DNA of 64,000 nt, taken from assembly GCF_020907275.1 (NCBI RefSeq), contig NZ_JAJJWI010000020.1:1-64000 (forward strand). The letters are read 5' to 3'. Every line of letters starts with the position of its first letter. Position 1 is the first letter of the stretch. Under the pieces are notes generated by a model, which saw only the letters and a program-made list of their open reading frames with translations, searched no databases and had not been told where the DNA came from. Both the position numbers and the translations under genes were made by a program. Below, piece by piece: positions 43,884 to 53,433 of the stretch. Source of the stretch: Pontibacter silvestris (lineage in GTDB: Bacteria > Bacteroidota > Bacteroidia > Cytophagales > Hymenobacteraceae).

Positions 43884-44771
43884 TTAAAATGTTCTTGTCA
43901 TGCTAGCTGGCACCACCAGTATAAAGTCAGCTTTATTTATGTTCTCGTCCGATAACTTGCCTAAGTCTTCCTGCAGCACAGTTGTAATGGTTAACATTTT
44001 TAGTTGCGGTTGTTCCTGTTTCAGATACCAGCCAATACCTTCAAAGTTATCAGAATGATAGGCTCCGTTAAAATGCAGTACCTGCTTGCCTTGCTGTACC
44101 TGCCCAAGTATGAAATACGCCATGGTAGCATCTTTCAGCGCCTGCGCCTGCACAATGTTCTGACTTTTGGTATTGCCATGCGTGCCGCCGCCAAACATAG
44201 CCATCATGTTCTTGTAAGCTGGCAGCTCCATATCTACAGTTACTGGTAGCGGAGCAATGTATTTCTTTGCCTCTTCCGATACATCTTCTAAAGTCACTAA
44301 GCCACCGCCAGACACCATGGCCGCATAACGTCGTGGCACATTAGTGGCAATAACCGGAATACCCTGCTCTTTGGCGTAACGGATAATAGGTCTATAATCG
44401 GTTGCATAATTAGGCCATGGACGCGATTCCTGCTCAAAGTTCTTCTCCGGCACCTGCCCTACGATAAACTCATCCAGTACCAGCTGCACGTCAGCCTCAA
44501 ACATTTCCGCACCAATGGCAAAGCTTTGTTGCTTCGCCTGATGTAAGCCCTTAGTTAACTCCAACTGCAACCAATGCGCAATAGGGTCGTTGTGCTGCTC
44601 CCCAAAAAGCACGACCTCTGCTCTCTTCAGTTCCTCCAGCATTTTACCATAACTTACAGCTATTCCTTTAGAGTTAAAAAGGCGGTACGCTGGTTTATCT
44701 TTATTCTGGGCCATAACGGTGGTAGCAGTTACTATTAATAACAGCAATATGTTTATCAATATAATTCTCAT
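43884..44771 (-). CDS. ChaN-family haem-binding/uptake-like protein
   Basis: 295 residues. Signal peptide (1-21, VMAQ). The ChaN domain (about 30-275) shows LFGEQHNDPIAHWLQLELT, FAIGAEMFEADVQ and NVPRRYAAMV. Homologues bind haem or iron and include the Tiki/TraB-like fold; the Glu/His residues of GEQH are the conserved metal-site region. Probably periplasmic. It converges on the IscA-type gene; both concern iron, but this may be coincidence. Confidence 0.85.
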   Translation of the reverse strand: MRIILINILLLLIVTATTVMAQNKDKPAYRLFNSKGIAVSYGKMLEELKRAEVVLFGEQHNDPIAHWLQLELTKGLHQAKQQSFAIGAEMFEADVQLVLDEFIVGQVPEKNFEQESRPWPNYATDYRPIIRYAKEQGIPVIATNVPRRYAAMVSGGGLVTLEDVSEEAKKYIAPLPVTVDMELPAYKNMMAMFGGGTHGNTKSQNIVQAQALKDATMAYFILGQVQQGKQVLHFNGAYHSDNFEGIGWYLKQEQPQLKMLTITTVLQEDLGKLSDENINKADFILVVPASMTRTF

Positions 44772-44910
44772 TCTTTGTAAAAAGACTGTTAAAAAGATTA
44801 AACTGTTCCCGAAGATACTCTCTTAACAACTCTTAGAAAAGGAAGTACAGCCATGTTGTCAACAGAAAGATTCCTGATAAGGCAATATCAATACAAAAAG
44901 TATCTAAAAA

Positions 44911-44939
44911 AATAACCGGTACGTGTGGTACCGGTTATT
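44911..44939 (-). terminator. Terminator downstream of the ABC permease gene
   Basis: 12-bp perfect stem, 5-nt loop, T-run on the minus strand (plus-strand A-run 44906-44911). Confidence 0.85.
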
Positions 44940-44968
44940 CAACAACTAAACTTTTATATTTATAGCAC

Positions 44969-46312
44969 TTACACTCTATAAAAGAGCCACTTAGAAAGTT
45001 CCTTGTAATTTACTTTCTTTCCGTACATCAGAATGCCTACACGATAAATACGGCCTGCTAACCAGGTAGTAAATACGAATCCGGCGATCAACAGTGCCAT
45101 AGATAGCAGCAGCTCCCAGGCTGGGACACCAAATGGCACACGCACCATCATTACAATAGGCGAGGTAAACGGAATAACAGACATCCAAAAAGCCACCGGT
45201 CCATCAGGATTTTTCAGGATAATGGTATAGGACATGATAAATGAGATCACCAGCGGTATGGTGATAGGGAACATGAACTGCTGGGTATCCGTCTCGTTAT
45301 CCACAGCAGCGCCTATGGCTCCGAATAAAGAGCCATAAAGTAAGTACCCGCCTAAAAAGTAAAACAGGAAGCACCCCAGTATAAGTGGTATGTTCAGGTT
45401 TGCTACTGCATTCATGGCATCGCTCATCATTCTCGCTGCATCACTATCAGCGGCTTGCTTTTCTACCTGTTCTTCCTCCTCACCGGTAGCGGCGACACGG
45501 CCAGCAGCCAATTGCTCAATAGGAGTTGGTGCCGGTTTAATACCAAACGCAGCCTGCACGCCTGTAACCACAACAAAAGAAAGCACTACCCAAAGTAAAA
45601 ACTGTGTTAAGCCTACGGCAGCTATACCTACAATCTTGCCCATCATCAGCTGAAACGGCTTTACAGAGGAGATAACTACCTCTACAATACGGTTTGTTTT
45701 CTCCTCGATTACACCTCGCATAATCTGCACACCATACAAAAAAATGAAGAAATAAATAACCACAGCTCCTGCTATGCCTGCTACAGAGGTTACAATAGCA
45801 TTATTATCCTTCTCTCCTTCGGCGCTTAAATTGACGGCAGCTATGTTAAGGTCAGGCTTCATCTTTTCTAATGTAGCCCGCTCTATACCCGAAGCAATCA
45901 AGCGCTGGTTTTCTATTTCTTTTTCCAGGATGTTCTCCAGCCTGATCTGAGTCTGGAGGCTGGTATTCTTCTTGGAATAGATCGTAATACCCTCCGGGTC
46001 GCTAATATCAAGATCAGGTATGTGAAGTAAGGCCGTATTATCAGTTTCTTTGTACACGGTTTTTACCTGGTCAAGTGTTCCCTGTAGTGGCACGAACTTA
46101 AGATTTTCCCTGTCCTGCAGCTTATCAGCAAAAAGCCCGCTTTCGTCCAGCACCATTACTGTTTCTGCACCGTCTGATACAGTGGCGAGCCAAGCTGGCA
46201 CAATCATAAAAGCAGCAAAAAGCAACGGTGTAATAAGCGTCATTACAATGAAGCTCTTCTTCCGCACACGCGTCGTGTATTCGCGCTGTACGATTAACCA
46301 GATTTTATGCAT
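44969..46312 (-). CDS. ABC transporter permease, NatB-like
   Basis: 447 residues. N-terminal membrane helix (about 22-43) followed by a large periplasmic loop, then about five to six helices between residues 175 and 440. ABC-2 type permease architecture, matching NatB of the sodium-extruding NatAB pair or related exporters. An acidic insert with ATGEEEEQVEKQ (about residue 272) lies in the loop between helices. It overlaps the ATPase gene upstream by 8 nt (46305-46312), so they are translationally coupled. Substrate not shown by sequence. Confidence 0.88.
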   Translation of the reverse strand: MHKIWLIVQREYTTRVRKKSFIVMTLITPLLFAAFMIVPAWLATVSDGAETVMVLDESGLFADKLQDRENLKFVPLQGTLDQVKTVYKETDNTALLHIPDLDISDPEGITIYSKKNTSLQTQIRLENILEKEIENQRLIASGIERATLEKMKPDLNIAAVNLSAEGEKDNNAIVTSVAGIAGAVVIYFFIFLYGVQIMRGVIEEKTNRIVEVVISSVKPFQLMMGKIVGIAAVGLTQFLLWVVLSFVVVTGVQAAFGIKPAPTPIEQLAAGRVAATGEEEEQVEKQAADSDAARMMSDAMNAVANLNIPLILGCFLFYFLGGYLLYGSLFGAIGAAVDNETDTQQFMFPITIPLVISFIMSYTIILKNPDGPVAFWMSVIPFTSPIVMMVRVPFGVPAWELLLSMALLIAGFVFTTWLAGRIYRVGILMYGKKVNYKELSKWLFYRV

Positions 46313-47216
46313 GGTGTGTTTCTTTTACTTTTCTGATGAAGATATCATTTATACTTGGTACCAACTCTATAAAAGAATGCAACTCTACACGTTCGATCAG
46401 GTAGCGCAGCAAATCATTTGGTTTAGCACCATTAAGTAATTTTATATTAGCCCGGAACACTCCATGGTTCTCATGTTGCTCCAGTACCTGGAAATCCGGG
46501 GATAATATTAGCAACTGACCGTTCCCGATAACCTGAAAAGTATCAGTTCTGTAAGTGTCACGTACCTCTTTCACCGACCCGTCCAACACCTTCTGCGATT
46601 TGTTAATCAGGGCGATATTATCGCACAGTTCCTCCACGGACTCCATGCGGTGCGTAGAGAAGATAATAGAAGCTCCTCTATCGCGAAGGCTTAATATCTC
46701 ATCTTTTATCAGGTTTGCATTGATAGGGTCAAAACCAGAGAAAGGCTCATCCAGAATAATAAGAGACGGTTCGTGCAATACAGAAGCAATAAACTGAACC
46801 TTCTGCTGCATTCCTTTAGACAAGTCCTCTATGTTTTTCCCCAACCAGTCCCGAATTTCAAACCGATCAACCCATTTTTTAATGCGAGTAGTAGCTTCTG
46901 CTTTATTTAGCCCCTTTAGTTGTGCGAGGTACAGTAACTGTTCCCCTACTCTCATCTTCTTATAAAGCCCACGTTCTTCCGGCAGGTAGCCCATGTCTCT
47001 GATATGCTCCGGTTTCAGACGCTCTCCTTTAAAATAGATTGCTCCACTGTCAGCTCCTGTAATTTGGGTTATAATGCGGATAAGAGAAGTTTTACCAGCG
47101 CCATTCGGACCTAATAATCCAAAGATGCAACCTGTTGGTATCTCGAAGCTTACATTGTTAAGGGCGGTATGGTTCGCATAACTTTTTGTTACGCTGTCAA
47201 TTTTCAGAATGCTCAA
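46305..47216 (-). CDS. ABC transporter ATP-binding protein, NatA-like
   Basis: 303 residues. Walker A GPNGAGKTS at residues 36-44, Q-loop near 80, signature LSKGMQQKVQ, Walker B IILDEPFSGFDPINA and H-loop STHRM. A DUF4162-like C-terminal domain (about 225-300) is typical of NatA-type ATPases. The open frame has no ATG near the conserved N-terminus; a TTG at 47216 is the only plausible start. It powers the neighbouring permease. Confidence 0.92.
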   Translation of the reverse strand: MSILKIDSVTKSYANHTALNNVSFEIPTGCIFGLLGPNGAGKTSLIRIITQITGADSGAIYFKGERLKPEHIRDMGYLPEERGLYKKMRVGEQLLYLAQLKGLNKAEATTRIKKWVDRFEIRDWLGKNIEDLSKGMQQKVQFIASVLHEPSLIILDEPFSGFDPINANLIKDEILSLRDRGASIIFSTHRMESVEELCDNIALINKSQKVLDGSVKEVRDTYRTDTFQVIGNGQLLILSPDFQVLEQHENHGVFRANIKLLNGAKPNDLLRYLIERVELHSFIELVPSINDIFIRKVKETHHA

Positions 47217-47366
47217 GGCAGATTACTTTAGATTCTATCAAAAATAACTTTATATAAACTTTGGGACAAGTATATATTAATTATACGATGTACAAAATCG
47301 ACCAAGCCAGCTTAAAACCAGATGAAAGGCCGGAGATTGCTTACCAGCAAAGCCGGCACAGAAAAA

Positions 47367-47400
47367 AAGCCATCCTTTTCCACGTGGAAAGAATGGCTTA
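47367..47400 (-). terminator. Terminator downstream of dnaJ
   Basis: Imperfect hairpin with 7- and 8-bp paired blocks and a minus-strand T-run (plus A-run 47362-47368). Confidence 0.75.
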
Positions 47401-47431
47401 GAGCTAAATTTTAAACTATAGTGGGTAATCC

Positions 47432-48583
47432 TTACTGAAAATAATCTTTTACTTTCTCAAAGAAACCTTTGTCGTTCTTACCTGGATGCGGGGCAAAGTT
47501 AGAAGACTCGCGCAGCCCTTCCAGTGCAGCACGTTCTTCACTGCTTAATGACTTAGGCGTCCACACGTTAATGTGGATCAGTTGGTCACCTTTGCCATAA
47601 CCATTTATGTCTTTGATGCCTTTACCACGCAACCTGAAAATCTCACCGCTTTGCGTACCTGGCTTAATGTTGATTTTTACTTTGCCGCTAATAGTTGGCA
47701 CCTCGATATCAGAACCAAGGGCTGCATCAACAAAACTGATATACTGATCGAATATGACATTATTGCCATCACGCTTCAGGCTTGGGTGTGGCTCTTCCTC
47801 TATTTGTATAAGCAGGTCGCCTGGCACTCCACCACGCTCCGGTACGTTACCCTTACCACTCATAGACAGCTGCATGCTATCCATTACACCGGCAGGCACA
47901 TTAATAGAGATCACTTCTTCTTTAAGCTCTCTACCGCTACCATTACAAACCTCGCAGTTGTGCGTTACAATTCTACCCTCTCCGTTACAGGTAGGGCATG
48001 TAGCTGTAGAAACCATTTGGCCCAGCATGGTATTAACCACCTTGCGCACCTGACCAGATCCCTGGCACGTGTTACAGGTTTGCATATCTGTACCATTTTT
48101 AGCACCATTACCACCACAGGTACTGCAGGCTACATAGCGTTTTACTTTGATTTTCTTTTCAACGCCATTGGCTATTTCTTCCAGATTAAGCTTAAGCTTA
48201 ATGCGCAGGTTACTGCCTTTACGTGTACGACGGCCACCTCCTGAACGAGCACCTCCGAAGAAGCTCTCGAAAGGGCTGCCTCCGCCGCCGCCAAAGATGT
48301 CGCCGAACTGGGAGAAAATGTCATCCATGTTCATGCCGCCGCCACCGCCGAAGCCGCCACCCATGCCCTGATGGCCAAACTGGTCGTAGCGTGCACGCTT
48401 CTGCTCATCGCTAAGCACCTCATAAGCCTCTGCAGCTTCTTTGAACTTATCTTCAGCAGAAGGGTCGTCGGGGTTCTTATCCGGATGGTATTTTATTGCG
48501 ATTTTGCGGTAAGCTTTCTTTATCTCGTCCTGACCAGCACCTTTACTTACCCCCAAAACCTCATAATAATCTCTCTTAGCCAT
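47432..48583 (-). CDS. dnaJ: Chaperone protein DnaJ
   Basis: 383 residues. J domain at 1-70 with HPD (YHPDKNPD). Gly-rich/Gly-Phe region about 75-125. Zinc-binding domain about 140-215 with four CxxCxGxG-type repeats ([32 protein letters not shown]). C-terminal substrate-binding and dimerisation region to 375. It stimulates DnaK. It begins 2 bp after grpE ends; dnaK is not in the window. Confidence 0.97.
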   Translation of the reverse strand: MAKRDYYEVLGVSKGAGQDEIKKAYRKIAIKYHPDKNPDDPSAEDKFKEAAEAYEVLSDEQKRARYDQFGHQGMGGGFGGGGGMNMDDIFSQFGDIFGGGGGSPFESFFGGARSGGGRRTRKGSNLRIKLKLNLEEIANGVEKKIKVKRYVACSTCGGNGAKNGTDMQTCNTCQGSGQVRKVVNTMLGQMVSTATCPTCNGEGRIVTHNCEVCNGSGRELKEEVISINVPAGVMDSMQLSMSGKGNVPERGGVPGDLLIQIEEEPHPSLKRDGNNVIFDQYISFVDAALGSDIEVPTISGKVKINIKPGTQSGEIFRLRGKGIKDINGYGKGDQLIHINVWTPKSLSSEERAALEGLRESSNFAPHPGKNDKGFFEKVKDYFQ

Positions 48584-48585
48584 TC

Positions 48586-49170
48586 TTAAGCTCCTATTAT
48601 AACTTTTGCGAAACGGATAACCTTTTCATTTAAAGTGTACCCTTTCTCAATAACATCGATGATCTTGCCTTTCAGTTCTTCAGACGGTGCAGGCACTTGC
48701 GTAACAGCTTCATGGTAGTCACTATCAAAGTTGTCTCCTACATTTATTTCTACCACTTTCAGGCCTTTTTGCTGTGTTACATGCTGTAGCTTATGGAATA
48801 CCAGTTCCAGCCCCTCTAGCACAGCGTTTGTATCTTTTGCCGTTTCAATAGACTGGCGTGCACGCTCCATATCATCCAGCACAGGCAGTAAACTGCCCAT
48901 TAAATCCTGTGTGGCAGTTTTAGAAAGTTCGATTCTTTCTTTAGCAGTTCTGCGTCTGAAGTTCTCGAACTCCGCCATCAAGCGGACATATTTATCTTTC
49001 ATATCTGCCAATTCAGCAGCTGTTTTATCTTCTTGCTGCGTACCTTCGGCAGTTTCAGTTTCTTCTTCCTTATTCAGGGCCTGCTCCTCCTGCCCGTTAG
49101 CTTCCGCATTGACAGTATTATCTTGTAGCTCTTCTTGCTCCTGTTCTTTCTTAATATCTTTATCTGACAT
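48586..49170 (-). CDS. grpE: Nucleotide exchange factor GrpE
   Basis: 194 residues. An acidic N-terminus (about 1-60, Glu/Gln/Ala-rich), then the long helix with [23 protein letters not shown] and the beta-wing with [22 protein letters not shown]. It releases ADP from DnaK. Same strand and 2 bp from dnaJ: an operon. Its promoter lies in the 250-bp gap beyond 49170, where I found no exact TAnnTTTG box. Confidence 0.95.
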   Translation of the reverse strand: MSDKDIKKEQEQEELQDNTVNAEANGQEEQALNKEEETETAEGTQQEDKTAAELADMKDKYVRLMAEFENFRRRTAKERIELSKTATQDLMGSLLPVLDDMERARQSIETAKDTNAVLEGLELVFHKLQHVTQQKGLKVVEINVGDNFDSDYHEAVTQVPAPSEELKGKIIDVIEKGYTLNEKVIRFAKVIIGA

Positions 49171-49361
49171 AATGCCTTAAAAAAGTTAGGTTAATGGGTC
49201 TCTTTTGTCTTGTCAATTAACTTGCCAAACCCTATCTAATGCCAGAATGACACTAAATATTTTAGATGACTAAATTACAGAATGTCTGAATGCTTTGAGT
49301 TCGACACCCTACTGCTCTGCTTTCTGCTACACAGTTATTTAAAATTCCTCTTCGGGCTGGC

Positions 49362-49396
49362 AAAAAAAACGGTAGATAACTTTTCAGTTTCTACCG
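49362..49396 (-). terminator. Terminator downstream of obgE
   Basis: 7-bp stem, 13-nt loop and a minus-strand T-run of 8 (plus A-run 49362-49369). Confidence 0.7.
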
Positions 49397-49422
49397 ATTG
49401 TATATATAACATAAGGTTGGCA

Positions 49423-50415
49423 TTAACTGTTCAATGCTTCCCAAATCATGTCTTTCAATTTACTGATGTTTTTCTGAGACACGCTGGAAATAAACACGGT
49501 TGGCAGCTCAGTTGGTAATGTCTGCCGCATTTCTGCCTCCAGTTCATCATCTATCATGTCTGTTTTAGTTACTGCCAAAATACGCTTCTTGTCCAGTAGC
49601 TCCGGGTTAAAAGTCTGCAGTTCGTTCAGCAAGATGTGGTACTCTTCTGCAATATCAGCACTCTCACACGACACCATGAACAACAGCATAGAGTTTCGTT
49701 CGATGTGGCGCAGGAACCGAAGCCCAATGCCTTTCCCCTCTGAGGCACCTTCTATAATACCCGGTATGTCAGCCATTACAAACGACCTATAGTCGCGGTA
49801 AGCTACCACTCCCAGGTTAGGCTCCAAGGTCGTAAACGGATAGTTTGCGATTTTAGGCTTAGCTGCTGAAACAACAGACAACAATGTAGACTTCCCGGCG
49901 TTCGGAAAACCTACCAGCCCCACATCAGCCAATAATTTCAGCTCCAGAATTACCCACTCCTCTATGCCTGGCTCTCCAGGCTGCGCATAACGGGGAGTCT
50001 GGTTTGTTGGTGATTTAAAATGTGCGTTACCTAAGCCACCACGTCCTCCGGGAGTAAGTACTACTTCCTGCCCGTCTTCGGTTACTTCGCACATTATTTC
50101 GCCTGTCTCAGCGTTTCTGGCTATAGTTCCCAGTGGCACTTCCAGTACCTCATCGCTTCCCTGTGCACCAAAAGAATGATTAGGACCACCATTCTGGCCA
50201 TTTTCGGCAATAATATGCTTGCGGTACTGCAAGTGCAACAAAGTCCAGAGCTGCGAATTGCCGCGAAGTATTATGTGCCCGCCACGCCCACCGTCACCGC
50301 CATCAGGGCCACCTTTTGCGGTTTTCTTATCCCGGTGCAGGTGAGCTGATCCGCCGCCGCCATGTCCGGAGCGGGAGCAAATTTTAACGTAATCTATAAA
50401 GTTGGATGATGCCAA
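49423..50415 (-). CDS. obgE: Obg family GTPase
   Basis: 330 residues. Obg glycine-rich N-terminal domain (residues 1-158: [27 protein letters not shown]). G domain with G1 [12 protein letters not shown]3 [10 protein letters not shown]4 TKTD and G5 SSVSQ. It is a ribosome-associated GTPase. The start is TTG (50415), the only one compatible with the conserved [12 protein letters not shown] opening; no upstream ATG is in frame. Third gene of hpt-adk-obgE. Confidence 0.95.
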   Translation of the reverse strand: MASSNFIDYVKICSRSGHGGGGSAHLHRDKKTAKGGPDGGDGGRGGHIILRGNSQLWTLLHLQYRKHIIAENGQNGGPNHSFGAQGSDEVLEVPLGTIARNAETGEIMCEVTEDGQEVVLTPGGRGGLGNAHFKSPTNQTPRYAQPGEPGIEEWVILELKLLADVGLVGFPNAGKSTLLSVVSAAKPKIANYPFTTLEPNLGVVAYRDYRSFVMADIPGIIEGASEGKGIGLRFLRHIERNSMLLFMVSCESADIAEEYHILLNELQTFNPELLDKKRILAVTKTDMIDDELEAEMRQTLPTELPTVFISSVSQKNISKLKDMIWEALNS

Positions 50416-50448
50416 ACCTGGTAAGCGTAAATGAGCTTGTTACTTATC

Positions 50449-51033
50449 TTAATTTTTCTCTTTCAGTGCATCAATCTGCTGGCACAGCTGCTTGAAGATA
50501 TACTCCACATCGCCAATACCATCTACAGCATAGAACTTACCCTGACCCGCATAATAATCAGCTACAGGTGCTGTTTTTGTATTGTACTCCTGTACACGTT
50601 TGCGAATAAGATACTCATTCTGGTCATCAGGGCGGCCTGAGGTTTTACCACGAAGTAACAGGCGTTTTGTCAGTTCTTCGTCATCTACTTTCAGCGCAAT
50701 CATACAGGATATTTCAGTTTCGTTATCCTGCAGCAGCTTATCAAGGCCCTGTGCCTGTGGTACAGTGCGTGGAAAACCATCAAAAATAAACCCACCGGCA
50801 GAACGATGTTGCTTTACTTTAGTATCAATCATACCAATCACTACTTCGTCTGGCACAAGTATACCTTTATCCATTAACTGCTTTGCTTCCAGCCCAAGCT
50901 TGGTGCCTGCGGCAATTTCAGAGCGAAGCAAATCACCTGTAGACAGGTGAACAAGATTATATTTCTCTATCAGTTTTTGACTTTGTGTACCTTTTCCGGC
51001 ACCAGGAGGGCCAAACAAAACAATGTTAAGCAT
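50449..51033 (-). CDS. adk: Adenylate kinase
   Basis: 194 residues, the short-lid form: P-loop GPPGAGKGTQ at residues 8-17, NMP-binding STGDLLRSEI, FDGFPRTVPQAQ and the LLLRGKTSGRPDD region where the long LID would be. Interconverts ATP+AMP and 2 ADP. Between hpt and obgE on the same strand; a TAnnTTTG box lies just upstream at 51055. Confidence 0.97.
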   Translation of the reverse strand: MLNIVLFGPPGAGKGTQSQKLIEKYNLVHLSTGDLLRSEIAAGTKLGLEAKQLMDKGILVPDEVVIGMIDTKVKQHRSAGGFIFDGFPRTVPQAQGLDKLLQDNETEISCMIALKVDDEELTKRLLLRGKTSGRPDDQNEYLIRKRVQEYNTKTAPVADYYAGQGKFYAVDGIGDVEYIFKQLCQQIDALKEKN

Positions 51034-51054
51034 ATCTTCTTATTTGGTAATAAG

Positions 51055-51062
51055 CAAAAGTA
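51055..51062 (-). promoter_or_regulatory. Bacteroidota -7 promoter box upstream of adk
   Basis: Minus-strand TACTTTTG, 21 nt before the adk ATG. Confidence 0.5.
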
Positions 51063-51163
51063 AGTATAAAATAGATGTTAATTATATAAAAAAACAGTCG
51101 CAAAAGCATTTAAAGATAAAGAAATTCATCTTTAGTCCTGCTAACGTTCCCTATTTTTTCGGG

Positions 51164-51706
51164 TTACGATACAATTTTGTAAATATCGCGCAGGTTACGC
51201 CCCAGGCCATTGTAGTCTAACCCATAACCTACTACAAAGTCATTAGGAATGCTTTTGGCAACATATTTTATATCGAGTTTATGCTGAAGACAGTCTGGCT
51301 TCAGGAGCAGCGTAGCCACTTCTAAGGAGGCTGGTTGTTTCTCTTTCAGCTGTTGCAACAGACCATTAATAGTATGCCCTGTGTCAACAATATCCTCCAA
51401 CACAACCACATGCCGGCTGTGAACATCTTCAGTAAGGCCTAGTATTTCTTTTACTTTTCCGGTGCTCTGCATATCCTTATAAGACGAAAGCCGGATAAAG
51501 GATACTTCACAATCCAGGTTAATACGCTTTGCAAGGTCACTAACAAACATAAACGAGCCGTTGAGCACAGCCAGGAAAAGCGGTTTTTTGTTAGCGTAAT
51601 CTTTGTTTATTTGGTCTGCCAGCAACTGTATATAACTCAGAATTTCTTCTTCGTGCATATAGGTACTAAAGTCGCAATCGTGCAGTGTAATCGTACGCGG
51701 ATGCAT
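51164..51706 (-). CDS. hpt: Hypoxanthine phosphoribosyltransferase
   Basis: 180 residues. PRPP-binding VVVLEDIVDTGHTING, preceded by FLAVLNGSFMFVSDL and the SFIRLSSYKDMQSTG flexible loop, and the C-terminal FVVGYGLDYN base-binding segment. Salvages hypoxanthine/guanine to IMP/GMP. It heads the leftward hpt-adk-obgE series. A TAnnTTTG box lies upstream at 51729. Confidence 0.95.
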   Translation of the reverse strand: MHPRTITLHDCDFSTYMHEEEILSYIQLLADQINKDYANKKPLFLAVLNGSFMFVSDLAKRINLDCEVSFIRLSSYKDMQSTGKVKEILGLTEDVHSRHVVVLEDIVDTGHTINGLLQQLKEKQPASLEVATLLLKPDCLQHKLDIKYVAKSIPNDFVVGYGLDYNGLGRNLRDIYKIVS

Positions 51707-51728
51707 TGGTTATCTTTTTGATACCTCA

Positions 51729-51736
51729 CAAAGGTA
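51729..51736 (-). promoter_or_regulatory. Bacteroidota -7 promoter box upstream of hpt
   Basis: Minus-strand TACCTTTG, 22 nt before the hpt ATG; a TTG about 21 nt further upstream could be the -33 element. Confidence 0.55.
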
Positions 51737-51824
51737 CATATAAATTAAAAATAAGCCCAATGCAGTTGTCAGCCTTATTTTACTGTTAACTGTTACTTTG
51801 CAAAGTAATAGGACATAGATGTGT

Positions 51825-52310
51825 TCAATTACTTTTCGCTGACATGTCTGCTATAGCTACTGCAGGAGAATTTTGCTGTTTATCCAGGTTTATTTCTCTG
51901 TCGATAGGAGTCGGAAGCTCTGGTATGGCAGGTTCCTGATCCAAGGCTATATGAGGCACCGTAACCAGAGAAACAATGGACATTAACTTAATCAGGATGT
52001 TCATAGATGGCCCTGAGGTATCTTTGAACGGGTCGCCCACCGTATCTCCGGTAACTAAGGCTTGTGTGGTTTTGAGCCTTTGTACTCATCACTCCGTTCA
52101 TCCCTACACCTTCCTCAAAACTGCTCCTATCAGGAAAGCAACAACTATAAGTGGATGAGATTTCTCACCAGTAGACCCTAGGTAAACCAGAAAAAGAGAG
52201 GCGATGATAGCAAAATAGGCTATCACCTTATATTCTGCCTTCAAAAAACATGGTACCATCGGCAACACAACTTTTGCCTCTTTACATCTTTTTGCTAAGC
52301 TACTGGACAA
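51825..52310 (-). pseudogene. hppA: Remnant of hppA (membrane-bound proton/sodium-pumping pyrophosphatase)
   Basis: Read leftward, 52310-52104 carries an HppA N-terminal piece in two frames: VADGTMFF shifts into LKAEYKVIAYFAIIASLFLVYLG and ENSHP-like [16 protein letters not shown], then a stop. Directly after come EYKGSKPHK, a frameshift, then [33 protein letters not shown], the highly conserved C-terminal signature of this family, with a non-conserved tail ending at 51825. The middle of about 550-600 residues, with the pyrophosphate-binding motifs, is gone. So the gene is dead: an internal deletion plus at least two shifts. Confidence 0.8.
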
Positions 52311-52407
52311 CAAGAACAAAAGCCTACGCTGTATTTTCATTACTAACAAGGTAAGCTGCTCTTCATGCCTATTACTTATGTTCTTGATAATCCTAAATTG
52401 AACTAGC

Positions 52408-53322
52408 TTATAACTTATCCACCAATACTTTATATAATGACACCATACTGTCAATATCTTTTTTATGCACCATCTCATTTGGTGTATGTACATTATCTTC
52501 GGGAGCACCAACAAAGCACCAATCCCAAGGATAGGCACTATGCTGCAGTTCTTTTGCATCGCTACCACCAGAGCCCTCTACTTCTAACTGATAAGGTATA
52601 CCTGCCTCTTTAGCTATACTAATAATGCGCTCCACATAAGACCTCCTGGGAATAAGGCTGTCACGCAAAGATATCACGACACCCTCCCCTGCACGCACTC
52701 CTTCAGTTATCCAGGTTATGTCTGAGATTAGCCCCTGTTTTACTCCATACTGCTCATAAATATACTTTGCCAGATAAGCTACGGAGCCTCCACCATGTTC
52801 TTCCCAGCAACTGAAAGCAATAATGCCACTCTCCATAGTCTCGGCTACTTTTAAGGCACTCCACACACCAAGGCGGTTATCCATGTAGCAAGACTGTACT
52901 GTATCTTCTGTTTCCCTGAAGTCGCATTTAAAAACCAGCTCTGTACCACGCTCTATCTCACGCTCATAATCGTACGTCAGTTCATGTTCCTCTTCATCAT
53001 AATGTAAGGTACATTCTATTTTCCCCTGTGAGTCTTCACCTACCAGTTTATATCCTGTTTCCAGATCTGGTCCGCCAATCCTGACCAGTTGCTTACCATA
53101 ACGTACTGTAAATCCTATGGAATCCATATGAGCAAAAATAGCTGCTCTAGGCCTACCAAATATGAGTAAAATACAATCCTGAAATTTATCACCATACAAA
53201 ACTAAAGGTTGGCTCTTCCACTGAACTTTATGCTCTTCTATGTAGTTTAGCAGGAAGTTGGAAAGGCTTTTCTCGTTACCTGATGGTGCCTGAATATGAC
53301 AAAGCTGCTCTAAAAGTCTCAT
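52408..53322 (-). CDS. M42/M20-like zinc aminopeptidase
   Basis: 304 residues, co-catalytic metallopeptidase. Likely zinc ligands lie in FAHMDSIGF (His/Asp), [10 protein letters not shown] (bridging Asp), CWEEHGGGS (catalytic Glu plus Glu ligand), DITWITEGV and NVHTPNEMV (His). The opening [17 protein letters not shown] is typical of M42 glutamyl aminopeptidases/endoglucanase-like peptidases. No signal peptide, so cytoplasmic. It is divergent from the TPR gene. Confidence 0.85.
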   Translation of the reverse strand: MRLLEQLCHIQAPSGNEKSLSNFLLNYIEEHKVQWKSQPLVLYGDKFQDCILLIFGRPRAAIFAHMDSIGFTVRYGKQLVRIGGPDLETGYKLVGEDSQGKIECTLHYDEEEHELTYDYEREIERGTELVFKCDFRETEDTVQSCYMDNRLGVWSALKVAETMESGIIAFSCWEEHGGGSVAYLAKYIYEQYGVKQGLISDITWITEGVRAGEGVVISLRDSLIPRRSYVERIISIAKEAGIPYQLEVEGSGGSDAKELQHSAYPWDWCFVGAPEDNVHTPNEMVHKKDIDSMVSLYKVLVDKL

Positions 53323-53346
53323 TTTTTAATTTCCGTTTGGGAAGTT

Positions 53347-53354
53347 CAAATTTA
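53347..53354 (-). promoter_or_regulatory. Bacteroidota -7 promoter box upstream of the M42-like peptidase
   Basis: Minus-strand TAAATTTG, 24 nt before the start codon. A one-mismatch plus-strand TACTTTTA at 53367-53374 may serve the divergent TPR gene. Confidence 0.45.
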
Positions 53355-53433
53355 ATATAATTGTTGTACTTTTATTTCGTTCTCTAAAAGAGAAGGTATC
53401 AGACGTTACAGTCCTTAATTTTCTTATATTTTC

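Noticed and set aside
47573..48414. Several long open frames opposite dnaJ
   Set aside because: Mirror images of the Gly- and Cys-rich codons of dnaJ, which is strongly supported by its domains.
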